A stretch of 48,013 bases of DNA from Clostridium cibarium (GTDB lineage: Bacteria; Bacillota; Clostridia; Clostridiales; Clostridiaceae), in NCBI RefSeq assembly GCF_014836335.1, contig NZ_JACSRA010000033.1, positions 1 to 48,013 on the forward strand. Direction: 5' to 3'. The notes under the pieces were generated by a model. It searched no databases. It saw only the letters and a program-made list of their open reading frames with translations, and was not told where the DNA came from. The translations under genes were made by a program, and so were the position numbers. The number at the start of each line of letters is the position of its first letter. Positions within the stretch are counted from its first letter, which is position 1. Of the stretch, positions 34,189 through 42,513 are shown piece by piece.

Positions 34189-35454
34189 TTATAGAATATT
34201 CTTTTCTTTCGTCATAGCTAAAGAGAAATATTTTAAAGAATCTTTTACATCACCTAAATTATAGTACATACTTGCCATATCCATATATCTTCTTCTTCTT
34301 TCTTCCTTAGTTCCAAACTTCAATAATGAATCTAATGCAAGATTCATATACATTTCTGCTTCCCTAAAGTTACCTTTCCTTTGCAATATACTTCCTTTAA
34401 AATAGTATGATTTTTCGATAAGTTTTATTTCACCTGTTTCAATAGCTAAATCTAATGCTTGTCCTGCTAGATCATATGCCCTATCATATTCTTTATATTT
34501 ATATAATGTTTCAATCGATTCATTTAAAAACTGCACATACTTTTCTTTGTTATGCCTTGGAAACATTTTTATCCCCTCTAGAATTTCTTCTACAGCTTTA
34601 TCATTTTGTCCAACTTCAAAGTAAGCTTTCCCATATTCACCTTTTGCACTAGCTACTATCATTGGATTGCTTTTCTGATATTCATATGTTTTTTTTACAT
34701 ATTTTTGAGCATCCTCAGCCCCTAGTCTTATACATACCATAGCATATGCCTGGCATACTTTTCCCTTATTAATATCTCCTTGTAGGTAATCTTCATATCG
34801 TATTGATTCCTTTAATAAATCATATGCTTTTATATCATTATGCAATCTGCAATAACAAATTCCTTCATTGTATGCTACAGTTGAAAACAACTCTTTTCCT
34901 GTAGAATCCTCAATATCTATTATTTCTCTAAGCCTTACATAGTAAGCTATAGCTTCACTGTATTCTTCATTTTGAAGAAGATATTTTGCCATATCATTAT
35001 AGTATACTATTGTATTTTCATCTTTATTATTTTTTTGATAAAGATCATAATATTGAGATATTATTAGTTGAACTTTCTCATATTTCTGCTCTTCTAGATA
35101 ATAAGAAAATAATATATGTATCAAGTCAAACGCAAGTTCGTAATATTCATATTCCACAGCATAATATAAATTATGTTTGATATCTTCTTCGATATTTTCG
35201 CTATTCCCCTTACCAGCTTTAATAGTAGCTAGATTCTCTACTATCTGTTCATAAACATCCTGTATTAAGTAATCATAATCAAGTTCAATTTTATTAGCAA
35301 TAAATTGTACTATTTCCTTATCTGCCTTGACCTTTCCATTCTCAATACAACTCATTTTTGAAATTGATATTTTATCTTCGCACAAATCTTTTAAGGTTAT
35401 TCCCTTATATATCCTAGCTCTTTTTATTTTTTCCCCAGTAGACAATATTTCCAT
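34189..35454 (-). CDS. XRE-family regulator with TPR repeats (second of a tandem pair)
   Basis: This 421-residue protein has an N-terminal helix-turn-helix of the Cro/CI type (about 5-60, GEKIKRARIYKGITLKDLC) and a long array of tetratricopeptide-like helical repeats (about 65-420). This is the layout of RNPP-type regulators (PlcR, Rgg, NprR), which bind short peptides in many cases. I chose the ATG at 35454 because GGGTGAG precedes it; a GTG three codons earlier is possible. It starts 19 bases downstream of a paralogue with the same start (MEILS) and layout. No signal-peptide gene is seen beside it. Confidence 0.85.
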   Translation of the reverse strand: MEILSTGEKIKRARIYKGITLKDLCEDKISISKMSCIENGKVKADKEIVQFIANKIELDYDYLIQDVYEQIVENLATIKAGKGNSENIEEDIKHNLYYAVEYEYYELAFDLIHILFSYYLEEQKYEKVQLIISQYYDLYQKNNKDENTIVYYNDMAKYLLQNEEYSEAIAYYVRLREIIDIEDSTGKELFSTVAYNEGICYCRLHNDIKAYDLLKESIRYEDYLQGDINKGKVCQAYAMVCIRLGAEDAQKYVKKTYEYQKSNPMIVASAKGEYGKAYFEVGQNDKAVEEILEGIKMFPRHNKEKYVQFLNESIETLYKYKEYDRAYDLAGQALDLAIETGEIKLIEKSYYFKGSILQRKGNFREAEMYMNLALDSLLKFGTKEERRRRYMDMASMYYNLGDVKDSLKYFSLAMTKEKNIL

Positions 35455-35473
35455 TTTTCTCACCCATCTAATT

Positions 35474-36775
35474 CTAATTTTGTAGAACTCCTACCTCTTT
35501 AAATAAACTTACTCCCTGATCTAAATACCTTGTAGCTTCCTCAACCTTTTTATTATCCATATAATATTTACCTAGTATTATTGCTATCTCACCTGCTTTT
35601 TGTAGTAATCCACCGTCTTTCGCTATGAGATAACTTTCATTTAACATTCTTTCAGCATTCTCAAAATCATCTTTAATTGTATAAAGCCTATACTTAATTA
35701 GATTATATTCTATCATTTTATCTATATTACCTTGCTTTATCTTGCCTATAATTTCATCTAATAGCATTTCACATTTATCAATATTTTTTAATTTCAAATG
35801 ATTTTTGCAAATGTTTAAGCTTGTCTCTATTAATAAATCATCATCACAATTCGGCGCAAATCCATTAGCAATTTCAAAATGTTTAAAGGCTTCTTCAGTC
35901 TTTTCAAAATTATAAAATATCTTTCCTAAATTATTTTCAATATAAGATAGATTCTTTAATTTGTTTATTTCTTCATATATTTTTAGAGTTTTATTAGAGT
36001 ATTTAATAGCATTAACTAAATCTCCGTTTTCATTATACTCCTCCGAAATATGAAGTAATGTCTTTGCATATTCTTCTCTATTGTAAATTTGCTTAAATTT
36101 GTCTTTTGCTAAACATGCATATTTATTGGACTTTTCTTCATCTTCCATGGCAAAATATATTATTGAAATATAATAATATATTTCCCCCAGCATGTAATCA
36201 TTTCCAATTTTGTTGTCAATATAAACTTTTTCTGCTTGCTTTAAATAACTACCAGCTGAGTGATAAGCTTTTAAATTTATAGTTATTTTTCCAAGATTCA
36301 GAAATGTTTCAACTATTTCTTCATAATTATTATTCTTTATGAATATTACATTTGATGACAGAAAAAATTGTTGTGCTAATGCAATTTCCCCCTTAAAAGT
36401 ACTTATTTTCCCCCTTAAAGATAGTATTTTTGCTTTTCTATATTCTAAGTTGTATTTTTCAGCATAGATTAAAGCTTTTTCAATATAACTTTCTCCTAAA
36501 CTATATTCTCCACTTAAAATATAAGATTCAGCAACCTGTGAATAATATGTACTAATCTTTTCAGCTTGACTTTCTTCAGACTCCATAAGATATTCTACTG
36601 ATGTATGTAGATTTACAGATAAATATTCTAATAGATCCATTGAAGGATTTGATCTTCCTGACTCTACTAAACTTATCTGTCCAGGAGTAATTCTATCCTT
36701 GGCTAAGTCTTTTAAAGTCATATCTAGCTCTTTTCTTCTTCTTTTTATTTTCTCTCCTAATGACAGAATTTCCAT
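35474..36775 (-). CDS. XRE-family regulator with TPR repeats (first of a tandem pair)
   Basis: This 433-residue protein has a helix-turn-helix (about 5-62, GEKIKRRRKELDMTLKDLA) and TPR-like repeats to the C-terminus (for example ALIYAEKYNLEYRKAKIL and AFKHFEIANGFAPN). It shares its layout and starting residues with the downstream gene and is a tandem paralogue. The two are probably one transcript (19-base gap). GGAAGAGG precedes the ATG. I see no small peptide gene or export gene nearby. Peptide sensing is inferred from family, not shown. The HTH likely binds DNA as a dimer. Confidence 0.85.
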   Translation of the reverse strand: MEILSLGEKIKRRRKELDMTLKDLAKDRITPGQISLVESGRSNPSMDLLEYLSVNLHTSVEYLMESEESQAEKISTYYSQVAESYILSGEYSLGESYIEKALIYAEKYNLEYRKAKILSLRGKISTFKGEIALAQQFFLSSNVIFIKNNNYEEIVETFLNLGKITINLKAYHSAGSYLKQAEKVYIDNKIGNDYMLGEIYYYISIIYFAMEDEEKSNKYACLAKDKFKQIYNREEYAKTLLHISEEYNENGDLVNAIKYSNKTLKIYEEINKLKNLSYIENNLGKIFYNFEKTEEAFKHFEIANGFAPNCDDDLLIETSLNICKNHLKLKNIDKCEMLLDEIIGKIKQGNIDKMIEYNLIKYRLYTIKDDFENAERMLNESYLIAKDGGLLQKAGEIAIILGKYYMDNKKVEEATRYLDQGVSLFKEVGVLQN

Positions 36776-36839
36776 TATATCCTCTTCCTTTTTTAAATTT
36801 TATTATTTCATACAGGTAAATAATCAAATTAATAACTAA

Positions 36840-36869
36840 ATTATAACATAAATTTGTAAAAGTAAACAA
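36840..36869 (-). promoter_or_regulatory. Promoter of the tandem XRE-TPR genes
   Basis: On the minus strand TTGTTT (36869-36864) and a perfect TATAAT (36845-36840) are 18 bases apart, about 65 bases before the ATG. Nothing else is seen in the 36776-36925 gap. Confidence 0.55.
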
Positions 36870-36925
36870 CTTAATGTAATATTCTCAACACATATTAACC
36901 AATTTGTTAACATTTATTTTAATAA

Positions 36926-36958
36926 TATAAAAAAAAGCAGAGTAATCAACTCTGCTTT
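36926..36958 (-). terminator. Terminator after the YtxH-like gene
   Basis: AAAGCAGAGT (36934-36943) pairs with ACTCTGCTTT (36949-36958), followed by T on the minus strand. Confidence 0.85.
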
Positions 36959-36964
36959 TCCCAA

Positions 36965-37135
36965 TTAAAACATTTTGGTCATTCCATCATAAGAATCCTC
37001 AACATAATCTAGTATTTTTTGTCCGGCTTTTCTCACGTTTTTCTGAGTTCTCCTATCTAGTTGAGGTAATACCATCATTCCAACTGTAGCTCCAACTACT
37101 ACTCCAGCTATCATTCCATTTACATATCTGCCCAT
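36965..37135 (-). CDS. 56-residue YtxH-like small membrane protein
   Basis: The ORF runs from the ATG at 37135 to TAA at 36965, with GAGGTG 6 bases before the start. The protein begins MGRYVNGMIAGVVVGATVGM, a short membrane-inserting segment with small residues. It continues with a basic/amphipathic part (LDRRTQKNVRKAGQKILDYV). This is the layout of YtxH-domain proteins, which are small general-stress-type proteins of Firmicutes. A strong terminator follows. It lies 72 bases after the RNase H-like gene and may share its transcript. Confidence 0.7.
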   Translation of the reverse strand: MGRYVNGMIAGVVVGATVGMMVLPQLDRRTQKNVRKAGQKILDYVEDSYDGMTKMF

Positions 37136-37207
37136 ATAAAACACCTCTTTTTAAAATTATCTAAATTGGATTCTATATTTATATTATGTATTTTTTATTC
37201 TTTTAAC

Positions 37208-37855
37208 CTATGAAATGATTTCCAAAGCCTTCTTTGCAAGTTTATCTGCTATATCATTATACTTGTCTCCACTATGACCTTTAACTTTTATGAATTTTAT
37301 GTTAATTTTTTTCATATTTTCTTGCATTGATTTATGATATGCTTCTGTTAACTCCTTATTCCTCTTCCAAGTTCCCAGTGCCCAGCACTCTACTCCTTGA
37401 TAATCATAAACTATTTTAACATCTTCATATCCATTGCTAATAGCATATTCAACAGCCTTTAAGGATCCTAGCACTTCACCTGCCACATTTCTTAATGCAA
37501 TTGCATCCGAATCTTCCCCAGCTCCACAATCTCTATAAATCTCTTCTCCATTTCTAATTGCTACTAATCCATATGAATAGTTACCCTTTTCTAAAGAAAA
37601 ACTTCCATCTACATAAATAACTAATCCATTCATATCTAAATGTAAACTTTTTTCTTCATCCACAACATTTGTGCTAGAAATCTCACTTTTCCCTTTTGAA
37701 CTTAAAGATAAAAATTCTATAGCTTCCTCCTCTGTTTTAAAACTTTTATATATTGCCCCCTTACATCCTATGACTTCTTTTTTGCATTCTTCCCAATTTG
37801 TAAGAATCTTAGGTATTCCTGATTTCCCTCTATATACTGAATAATATTTTGTCAT
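37208..37855 (-). CDS. Viroplasmin-RNase H fusion (ribonuclease H1 family)
   Basis: This enzyme cuts the RNA strand of RNA-DNA hybrids. The 215-residue protein has an N-terminal viroplasmin/HBD domain (about 3-50, YYSVYRGKSGIPKI), which binds hybrids, then a linker and an RNase H domain (about 75-215). The four catalytic acids are Asp83 in YVDGSF, Glu127 in NVAGEVLG, Asp151 in VYDYQG and Asp201 in YNDIADKL. The conserved His is in KGHSGDKYN. GGAAGG precedes the ATG, 12 bases after the upstream DUF1232 gene, so the two are co-transcribed. Confidence 0.92.
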   Translation of the reverse strand: MTKYYSVYRGKSGIPKILTNWEECKKEVIGCKGAIYKSFKTEEEAIEFLSLSSKGKSEISSTNVVDEEKSLHLDMNGLVIYVDGSFSLEKGNYSYGLVAIRNGEEIYRDCGAGEDSDAIALRNVAGEVLGSLKAVEYAISNGYEDVKIVYDYQGVECWALGTWKRNKELTEAYHKSMQENMKKINIKFIKVKGHSGDKYNDIADKLAKKALEIIS

Positions 37856-37867
37856 ACTTTTACCTTC

Positions 37868-38824
37868 CTATAATGTACTTAATTCTGTAATAACGTTATA
37901 AAGTTTTTCTACATTTCTTGCGTTTGTGAAGTTCACTAAATATTCTACCCCTTTTTTAAGTACTAAAACCAATTCCGTTTTCCCTTCCCAGTTCTCAGCT
38001 ATAACCTGCACTGGAACAGTACTTGCAACCTTATTTAAGGCAAAAAAAGCAACTGCTAATTCATCAATGTTACCTATAAAAGGAATCCTATCTGGTATTA
38101 TGTCTATAGGAAACATCATATATCCAAGTGATGCTGCTATAGATAATTTTGTTTTAAGAGGTACCCTGTTATCCTTTAATAATCTAGATATTAATGCTAT
38201 TACATCTGGAACTACAAGAATAATATCACTAGCTTTTTTAACACCTTCTGGTAGCTTGTCCTCTATAAATTTTCTTCCAGTAGTATATCCATCTTTAACT
38301 TTTTCAACAGGCAACTCTAATTTCTCCACATCTTCTGTTAATTCCTCTTCAGCTTCTTCTTCCTTTATTAAGCCTCCATTAACTGATATGTTAATTTCTT
38401 CAACTTCAACTAAAAGAATATCTTTTCTTACATAAGCGGCTGAGATATCTAAATCAACATATGGTACTGGATTTAATAACTTGTGTATATTTAATACTAT
38501 TACATCTTTATCGTTTTCTATTCCACTTATAGCAAGATATTTAAAAGCAGTTTTTAATGCAAAACTGCGTATAATTCTAAAGATACCAAGCTTTAGCACC
38601 TTAAACTTTGACAATCTGCAGTATATCTTTCCGTCTCTGACACCCTCTATCGCTAAACTTCCTTTGAAACCAAAAGATATTCCTTTTTTGAAAGTACCTT
38701 CTATTGTAATTTCATTATCTATATTTACTTTATTAAGAGTTAATCCTTCAACTTTAACAAATTCATTTATTATACTTAAAATATCTTGTCCAGTTAGTTC
38801 TGCATTTACCTTTGAAATCTTCAT
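37868..38824 (-). CDS. DUF1232 (YkvA-type) membrane-associated protein
   Basis: This 318-residue protein has two parts. The first (about 1-160) is a beta-rich region I do not recognise (ISFGFKGSLAIEGVRDGKIY). The second contains the DUF1232 segment (about 215-265, LLKDNRVPLKTKLSIAASLG and MFPIDIIPDRIPFIGNIDEL), typical of YkvA-like proteins. An acidic linker (about 150-175) joins them. The ATG at 38824 follows GGAGG; an earlier ATG would precede the ribosome site. The function is unknown. It lies upstream of an RNase H-like gene. Confidence 0.8.
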   Translation of the reverse strand: MKISKVNAELTGQDILSIINEFVKVEGLTLNKVNIDNEITIEGTFKKGISFGFKGSLAIEGVRDGKIYCRLSKFKVLKLGIFRIIRSFALKTAFKYLAISGIENDKDVIVLNIHKLLNPVPYVDLDISAAYVRKDILLVEVEEINISVNGGLIKEEEAEEELTEDVEKLELPVEKVKDGYTTGRKFIEDKLPEGVKKASDIILVVPDVIALISRLLKDNRVPLKTKLSIAASLGYMMFPIDIIPDRIPFIGNIDELAVAFFALNKVASTVPVQVIAENWEGKTELVLVLKKGVEYLVNFTNARNVEKLYNVITELSTL

Positions 38825-38858
38825 TATATTTTCCTCCACTAACATATAATCTTAATTT

Positions 38859-38887
38859 ATTTTAACCTGATTTTTATTTATTGTAAA
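38859..38887 (-). promoter_or_regulatory. Promoter of the DUF1232-RNase H unit
   Basis: On the minus strand TTTACA (38887-38882) and TAAAAT (38864-38859) are 17 bases apart, about 35 bases before the ATG. The rest of the gap 38888-38987 shows nothing more. Confidence 0.5.
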
Positions 38888-38987
38888 ACTATATATATTT
38901 ATTGCCTGATATAAGCAATGATGAACAAAAGGAAAATTCAACGATATTTAAAATCACAAATTATATACCAAATAAAATATTTGTATA

Positions 38988-39029
38988 TAAAAAAAGAATT
39001 GATTACAATTTGTAATCAATTCTTTTTTT
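38988..39029. terminator. Terminator after metQ
   Basis: A palindrome centred near 39009 has GAATTGATTACAA (38996-39008) paired with TTGTAATCAATTC (39010-39022), flanked by A and T runs. It can work in both directions and ends metNIQ. Confidence 0.85.
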
Positions 39030-39031
39030 CA

Positions 39032-39841
39032 TTAAAATACTGGAACTACAGCACCCTTATAAGTATCAGTAATATATTTTTTAACTTCATCAGAAGTAAG
39101 TGCCTTTGTTAAAGCCTTAATCTTTTCTGAATCTTCATTTCCTTTTTTAACCGCTAATATATTTCTATAATTTTTTATAGATTCATCATTTTTATCTTCT
39201 GTAAATAATGCATCCTTTGTAGCATCTAATTTAGCTTCAAGCGCATAGTTACCATTAATTACAGCACCATTTAATTCATCTAAAGTTCTTGGAAGTTGTG
39301 CTGCTTCTAATTCTTTGAATTTTATATTCTTAGTATTTTCAGTAACATCTGCAATTGTTATAAGTTCTCCATCTTTAACTTTAATTAGACCTGCTTTTGC
39401 AAGTAATCTTAAAGCTCTTGCTTCATTTGATGGATCATTAGGAATTCCTATTGTTGCACCATCTTTTAATTCATTAAGATTCTTAACCTTTGTTGAATAT
39501 AAAGCCATAGGTTCTATATGAATTTCTGCTGTGTAAGTTAAATCATAGTTTTTCTTTTCATTTGTTGTATTCAAATAAGCAATATGTTGGAAGTAGTTCG
39601 CATCAATTTCTCCATCTTGTACTGCTGTATTTGGTAATTCATAATCATCAAATTCTTTTATCTCTAACTTATAGCCTTCCTTTTCTAATATAGGCTTAAT
39701 TTGTTCAACTATTTCTTTATGTGGAACAGGTGATACTCCAATAGTTATTGTTTTATCATCTGTTTTCTTTGCTCCGCATCCAGCTAATCCTAGTGCTAAT
39801 ATTCCTGCTAATACTACTGAAATTATACTTTTCTTTTTCAT
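39032..39841 (-). CDS. metQ: Methionine-binding lipoprotein MetQ
   Basis: MetQ is the extracellular binding protein of the methionine ABC importer. The 269-residue protein has a lipoprotein signal with lipobox LAGC and the lipidated Cys22. The mature part is an NlpA/MetQ domain with the family motifs IGVSPVPHKEI and DANYFQHIAYL. AAAGGGGG precedes the ATG. It is the last gene of metNIQ, 28 bases after metI. Confidence 0.95.
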   Translation of the reverse strand: MKKKSIISVVLAGILALGLAGCGAKKTDDKTITIGVSPVPHKEIVEQIKPILEKEGYKLEIKEFDDYELPNTAVQDGEIDANYFQHIAYLNTTNEKKNYDLTYTAEIHIEPMALYSTKVKNLNELKDGATIGIPNDPSNEARALRLLAKAGLIKVKDGELITIADVTENTKNIKFKELEAAQLPRTLDELNGAVINGNYALEAKLDATKDALFTEDKNDESIKNYRNILAVKKGNEDSEKIKALTKALTSDEVKKYITDTYKGAVVPVF

Positions 39842-39869
39842 TTATAAATCCCCCTTTAAATCACTAAAT

Positions 39870-40508
39870 CTATTTAGATAATCTGTTATATAAATAATTG
39901 CCTAAACTTTGTAATCCTTGAACTATAATAATAAGTACTATTACTGTCACTATCATTACATCTGTTTGAAACCTTTGATATCCATATCTTACAGCTAAAT
40001 TTCCAAGACCACCTGCTCCGATAGTCCCTGCCATAGCTGAATATCCTATAATACTTATTAATGAAAGTGTTATACCTGAAATGATTGCAGGTACAGCTTC
40101 TTTAATCATTACTTTAAATATTATTTGAGTTGTACTAGCCCCAAAAGCTTTTGCTGCTTCAATAACTCCTGGATCGACTTCCTTTAAAGCTGATTCTATT
40201 ATTCTAGCTATAAAAGGTGCCGAAGCTACAGTTAATGGCACTATAGAAGCTACTTCTCCAATAGAAGTTCCTACAATTAATTTCGTAAATGGTATAATAA
40301 CTACCATTAATATAAGGAACGGTAAACTTCTAAGTGTGTTTACTATAAAGTCTAACCCTTTATAAACCGCCTTATTCGGTTTTAATCCATTTTCATCTGT
40401 TAAAGTTAATATAATAGCTGGTATAAAACCAATTATCACTGCTAATATAGTTGATGGAACAACCATTACTAAAGTTTGTTGTATTGCTGGCCAAAGTAAT
40501 TCCCACAT
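39870..40508 (-). CDS. metI: Methionine ABC transporter permease MetI
   Basis: MetI is the membrane subunit of the MetNIQ importer. The 212-residue protein has five predicted transmembrane helices. The EAA loop coupling to MetN is seen in EAAKAFGASTTQII, and the segment AMAGTIGAGGLGNLAVRYGY is typical. It starts 1 base after the metN stop, and its ribosome site GGGAGG lies in the end of metN. Confidence 0.95.
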   Translation of the reverse strand: MWELLWPAIQQTLVMVVPSTILAVIIGFIPAIILTLTDENGLKPNKAVYKGLDFIVNTLRSLPFLILMVVIIPFTKLIVGTSIGEVASIVPLTVASAPFIARIIESALKEVDPGVIEAAKAFGASTTQIIFKVMIKEAVPAIISGITLSLISIIGYSAMAGTIGAGGLGNLAVRYGYQRFQTDVMIVTVIVLIIIVQGLQSLGNYLYNRLSK

Positions 40509-40509
40509 A

Positions 40510-41472
40510 CTATATTACCTCCCATTCTATATTTTTATCTTTTAAATAATTCATAACTAGGTTCTTGTCCTTTTCTTCTACATTTATTACTAAGCTACCA
40601 AGAACATTACTTCTAAACTTTTCTAGTTTGCCCCAAACTACTGAAAAATCTACATTTGTTTCTCTAGCCATTCTTGTGATTATTGTATTTTCAGAACAAT
40701 CTGCTGGGAAGAATAACTTTATATTAACTCCTGTATCAGGTAGAGTTTCCTCCTCTTCTTCTCCTAAGAACTTCTTTAGAGATAGTCCTGGTTTTAAGAA
40801 TAACTCATCTGATCTTCCTTCTATTTTAATTTTGCCCCCTTCGATTAATGCTACTTTTTCACATACTTCTTTTACTACTTCCATTTGATGTGTAACCATA
40901 ACTATGGTAATTCCAAGTTCTTTATTAATCTTTAATAGCAAAGATAATATATCCTTTGTTATCTTTGGATCTAATGCCGATGTTGCTTCATCACATAAAA
41001 GTACTTTTGGTTCAAGTGCTAAAGCTCTTGCTATAGCAACTCTTTGTTTTTGTCCCCCACTTAGAGATGCAGGTTTACTGTTAATCTTTTCTTCTAGCCC
41101 AACTAATCTTAACAGTTCCATTACTCTCTCATCTATTTTTTTCTTACTGTAGCCCCAAACTTCAAGTGGAAGAGCAATATTTTGATATACTGTTTTTCTT
41201 TTTAGTAAATTAAAGTTTTGGAATATCATACCTAAGTCTTTTCTAAATTCTCTAAGTTCATTATTATTAAGCTTAGAAACTTCTTTCCCCATCACAATTA
41301 CAGATCCATTATCATATGACTCAAGACCATTTATGCATCTAAGCAAAGTTGATTTTCCTGCCCCACTATGCCCGATAATACCGTAAATTTCCCCTTCATT
41401 TATGCTTATTGAAATATCTTGTAAAACTTCTACATCCCCAAAACTCTTACTTACATTTTTAATTTCAATCAC
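40510..41472 (-). CDS. metN: Methionine ABC transporter ATPase MetN
   Basis: MetN powers the importer. The 320-residue protein has Walker A GHSGAGKST (near 36), the signature LSGGQKQRVAIARAL, Walker B VLLCDEATSAL and the switch His in VTHQMEVV. A C-terminal NIL domain (about 245-320) gives methionine feedback in the E. coli homologue. The start is GTG at 41472, preceded by GGAGG at 9 bases. It is the first gene after a SAM-I riboswitch. Confidence 0.96.
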   Translation of the reverse strand: MIEIKNVSKSFGDVEVLQDISISINEGEIYGIIGHSGAGKSTLLRCINGLESYDNGSVIVMGKEVSKLNNNELREFRKDLGMIFQNFNLLKRKTVYQNIALPLEVWGYSKKKIDERVMELLRLVGLEEKINSKPASLSGGQKQRVAIARALALEPKVLLCDEATSALDPKITKDILSLLLKINKELGITIVMVTHQMEVVKEVCEKVALIEGGKIKIEGRSDELFLKPGLSLKKFLGEEEEETLPDTGVNIKLFFPADCSENTIITRMARETNVDFSVVWGKLEKFRSNVLGSLVINVEEKDKNLVMNYLKDKNIEWEVI

Positions 41473-41494
41473 TAATTGTCTCCTCCTCTATGAA

Positions 41495-41689
41495 TGTAAG
41501 ATAAAAAATAAATGCGCTAGAGAATAAATCTCTAGCGCAATAATAAACACTAAAATATTATTCTCTCATCTTTCAGTAATTTAAAAAATTTACCGCAGGA
41601 TTTAGCACCATAGTAAAATAGTAAATGAACTATTATATTGGTTGCTGGGCTTCAAAGGGCCAGTCCCTCCACCACTCTTGATAAGATAT
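41495..41689 (-). ncRNA. SAM-I (S-box) riboswitch with terminator
   Basis: On the minus strand the conserved S-box core is present: CTTATCAAGAG, GGTGGAGGGACTGGCCC and AGCCCAGCAACC, followed by GGTGCTAAATCCTGC and the closing GATGAGAG (about 41563-41570). The expression platform is a perfect 11-bp terminator stem (41513-41523 with 41529-41539) followed by a T-rich tail. In high S-adenosylmethionine it should stop transcription before metN. Confidence 0.95.
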
Positions 41690-41729
41690 CGTTGTATTAA
41701 ATTTTCTGAGCAATTGCTTCATGTTATTT

Positions 41730-41758
41730 ATAATATTATCTTAATTGCAATTTGTCAA
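41730..41758 (-). promoter_or_regulatory. Sigma-A promoter of metNIQ
   Basis: On the minus strand a perfect TTGACA (41758-41753) and TATTAT (41735-41730) are 17 bases apart, about 35 bases before the riboswitch. Confidence 0.75.
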
Positions 41759-41794
41759 TATCTTTTTATGAATTTTTAACAAGACAAGCAGCAA

Positions 41795-41868
41795 TTGAAG
41801 CAATCTCTTCTTGCTTCTCCAACCCTAGCTGCCTCTATAGATACATTTATCATGTTAGTTTGATTAAA
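41795..41868 (-). pseudogene. Remnant of an MCP signalling domain
   Basis: On the minus strand the frame starting near 41868 reads FNQTNMINVSIEAARVGEA. This matches the hairpin tip of methyl-accepting chemotaxis proteins (QTNMLSLNASIEAARAGEA in the neighbouring gene), with a 6-base deletion. The reading frame is then lost. Nothing else of the gene remains. It lies between the metN promoter and the mini-MCP gene. Confidence 0.6.
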
Positions 41869-41924
41869 CTATTTTCTTTATAAGAAAATTAAAAACTTTT
41901 ATCGTAGTATTTTGTATAATTTCA

Positions 41925-41973
41925 CATAAAAAAAGTTGCATTAATCAGAAATATCCCTAATCAATACAACTTT
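41925..41973 (-). terminator. Terminator after the mini-MCP gene
   Basis: A 17-bp stem (41932-41948 with 41957-41973), including G-U pairs on the RNA, is followed by T-rich sequence on the minus strand. Confidence 0.75.
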
Positions 41974-41994
41974 CCATTAAGCCAATTTTATAAA

Positions 41995-42420
41995 CTAATT
42001 ATTATTTTCTACAGCTTTTTGTATATTATCAATTGCTTCTCTTAAACTTTCACTCTTTTCATTTACAATATCTGCAACCTTATAAATATCAACTATCATC
42101 TTAAGCATTTCATTTTGATCTTTAACTGTTGATTCAGCCACCTTACTACTCATATCAGATAACTTCTTAACTTCTGTTGCAACTACTGCAAATCCTTTTC
42201 CAGCTTCTCCAGCTCTAGCAGCTTCAATAGATGCATTTAAAGAAAGCATATTAGTTTGAGATGCAATTCCCACTATTTCTTGTGAAGAATTTTTAAAACT
42301 ATTCACCATATCCTTCATACTGTCTACTTTGCCATAAAGACTTTCTGCTGTACTCTTCATTTCATCAATTTCTTTACTAATTTTTTCAATAGACTTACTT
42401 ATTGATTCCATTTGTTCCAT
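41995..42420 (-). CDS. Short soluble MCP-type signalling protein
   Basis: This 141-residue protein is only a cytoplasmic chemoreceptor signalling domain. It is a long coiled coil with the conserved hairpin tip IASQTNMLSLNASIEAARAG and GKGFAVVATEVKKLSDMSS. It has no transmembrane, HAMP or sensor domain, so it cannot sense ligands outside the cell by itself. GAGGAGTAGG precedes the ATG, so it looks like a real gene and not only a fragment. It could join chemoreceptor arrays or be a reduced remnant. A broken relative lies just downstream. Confidence 0.75.
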   Translation of the reverse strand: MEQMESISKSIEKISKEIDEMKSTAESLYGKVDSMKDMVNSFKNSSQEIVGIASQTNMLSLNASIEAARAGEAGKGFAVVATEVKKLSDMSSKVAESTVKDQNEMLKMIVDIYKVADIVNEKSESLREAIDNIQKAVENNN

Positions 42421-42513
42421 GATATCCTACTCCTCTTTCCTATAGATTCCCAACCTAATTATTATTATATACCATTAAAATACTAAAACCAATATTCTAT
42501 TATTGATTTCATA

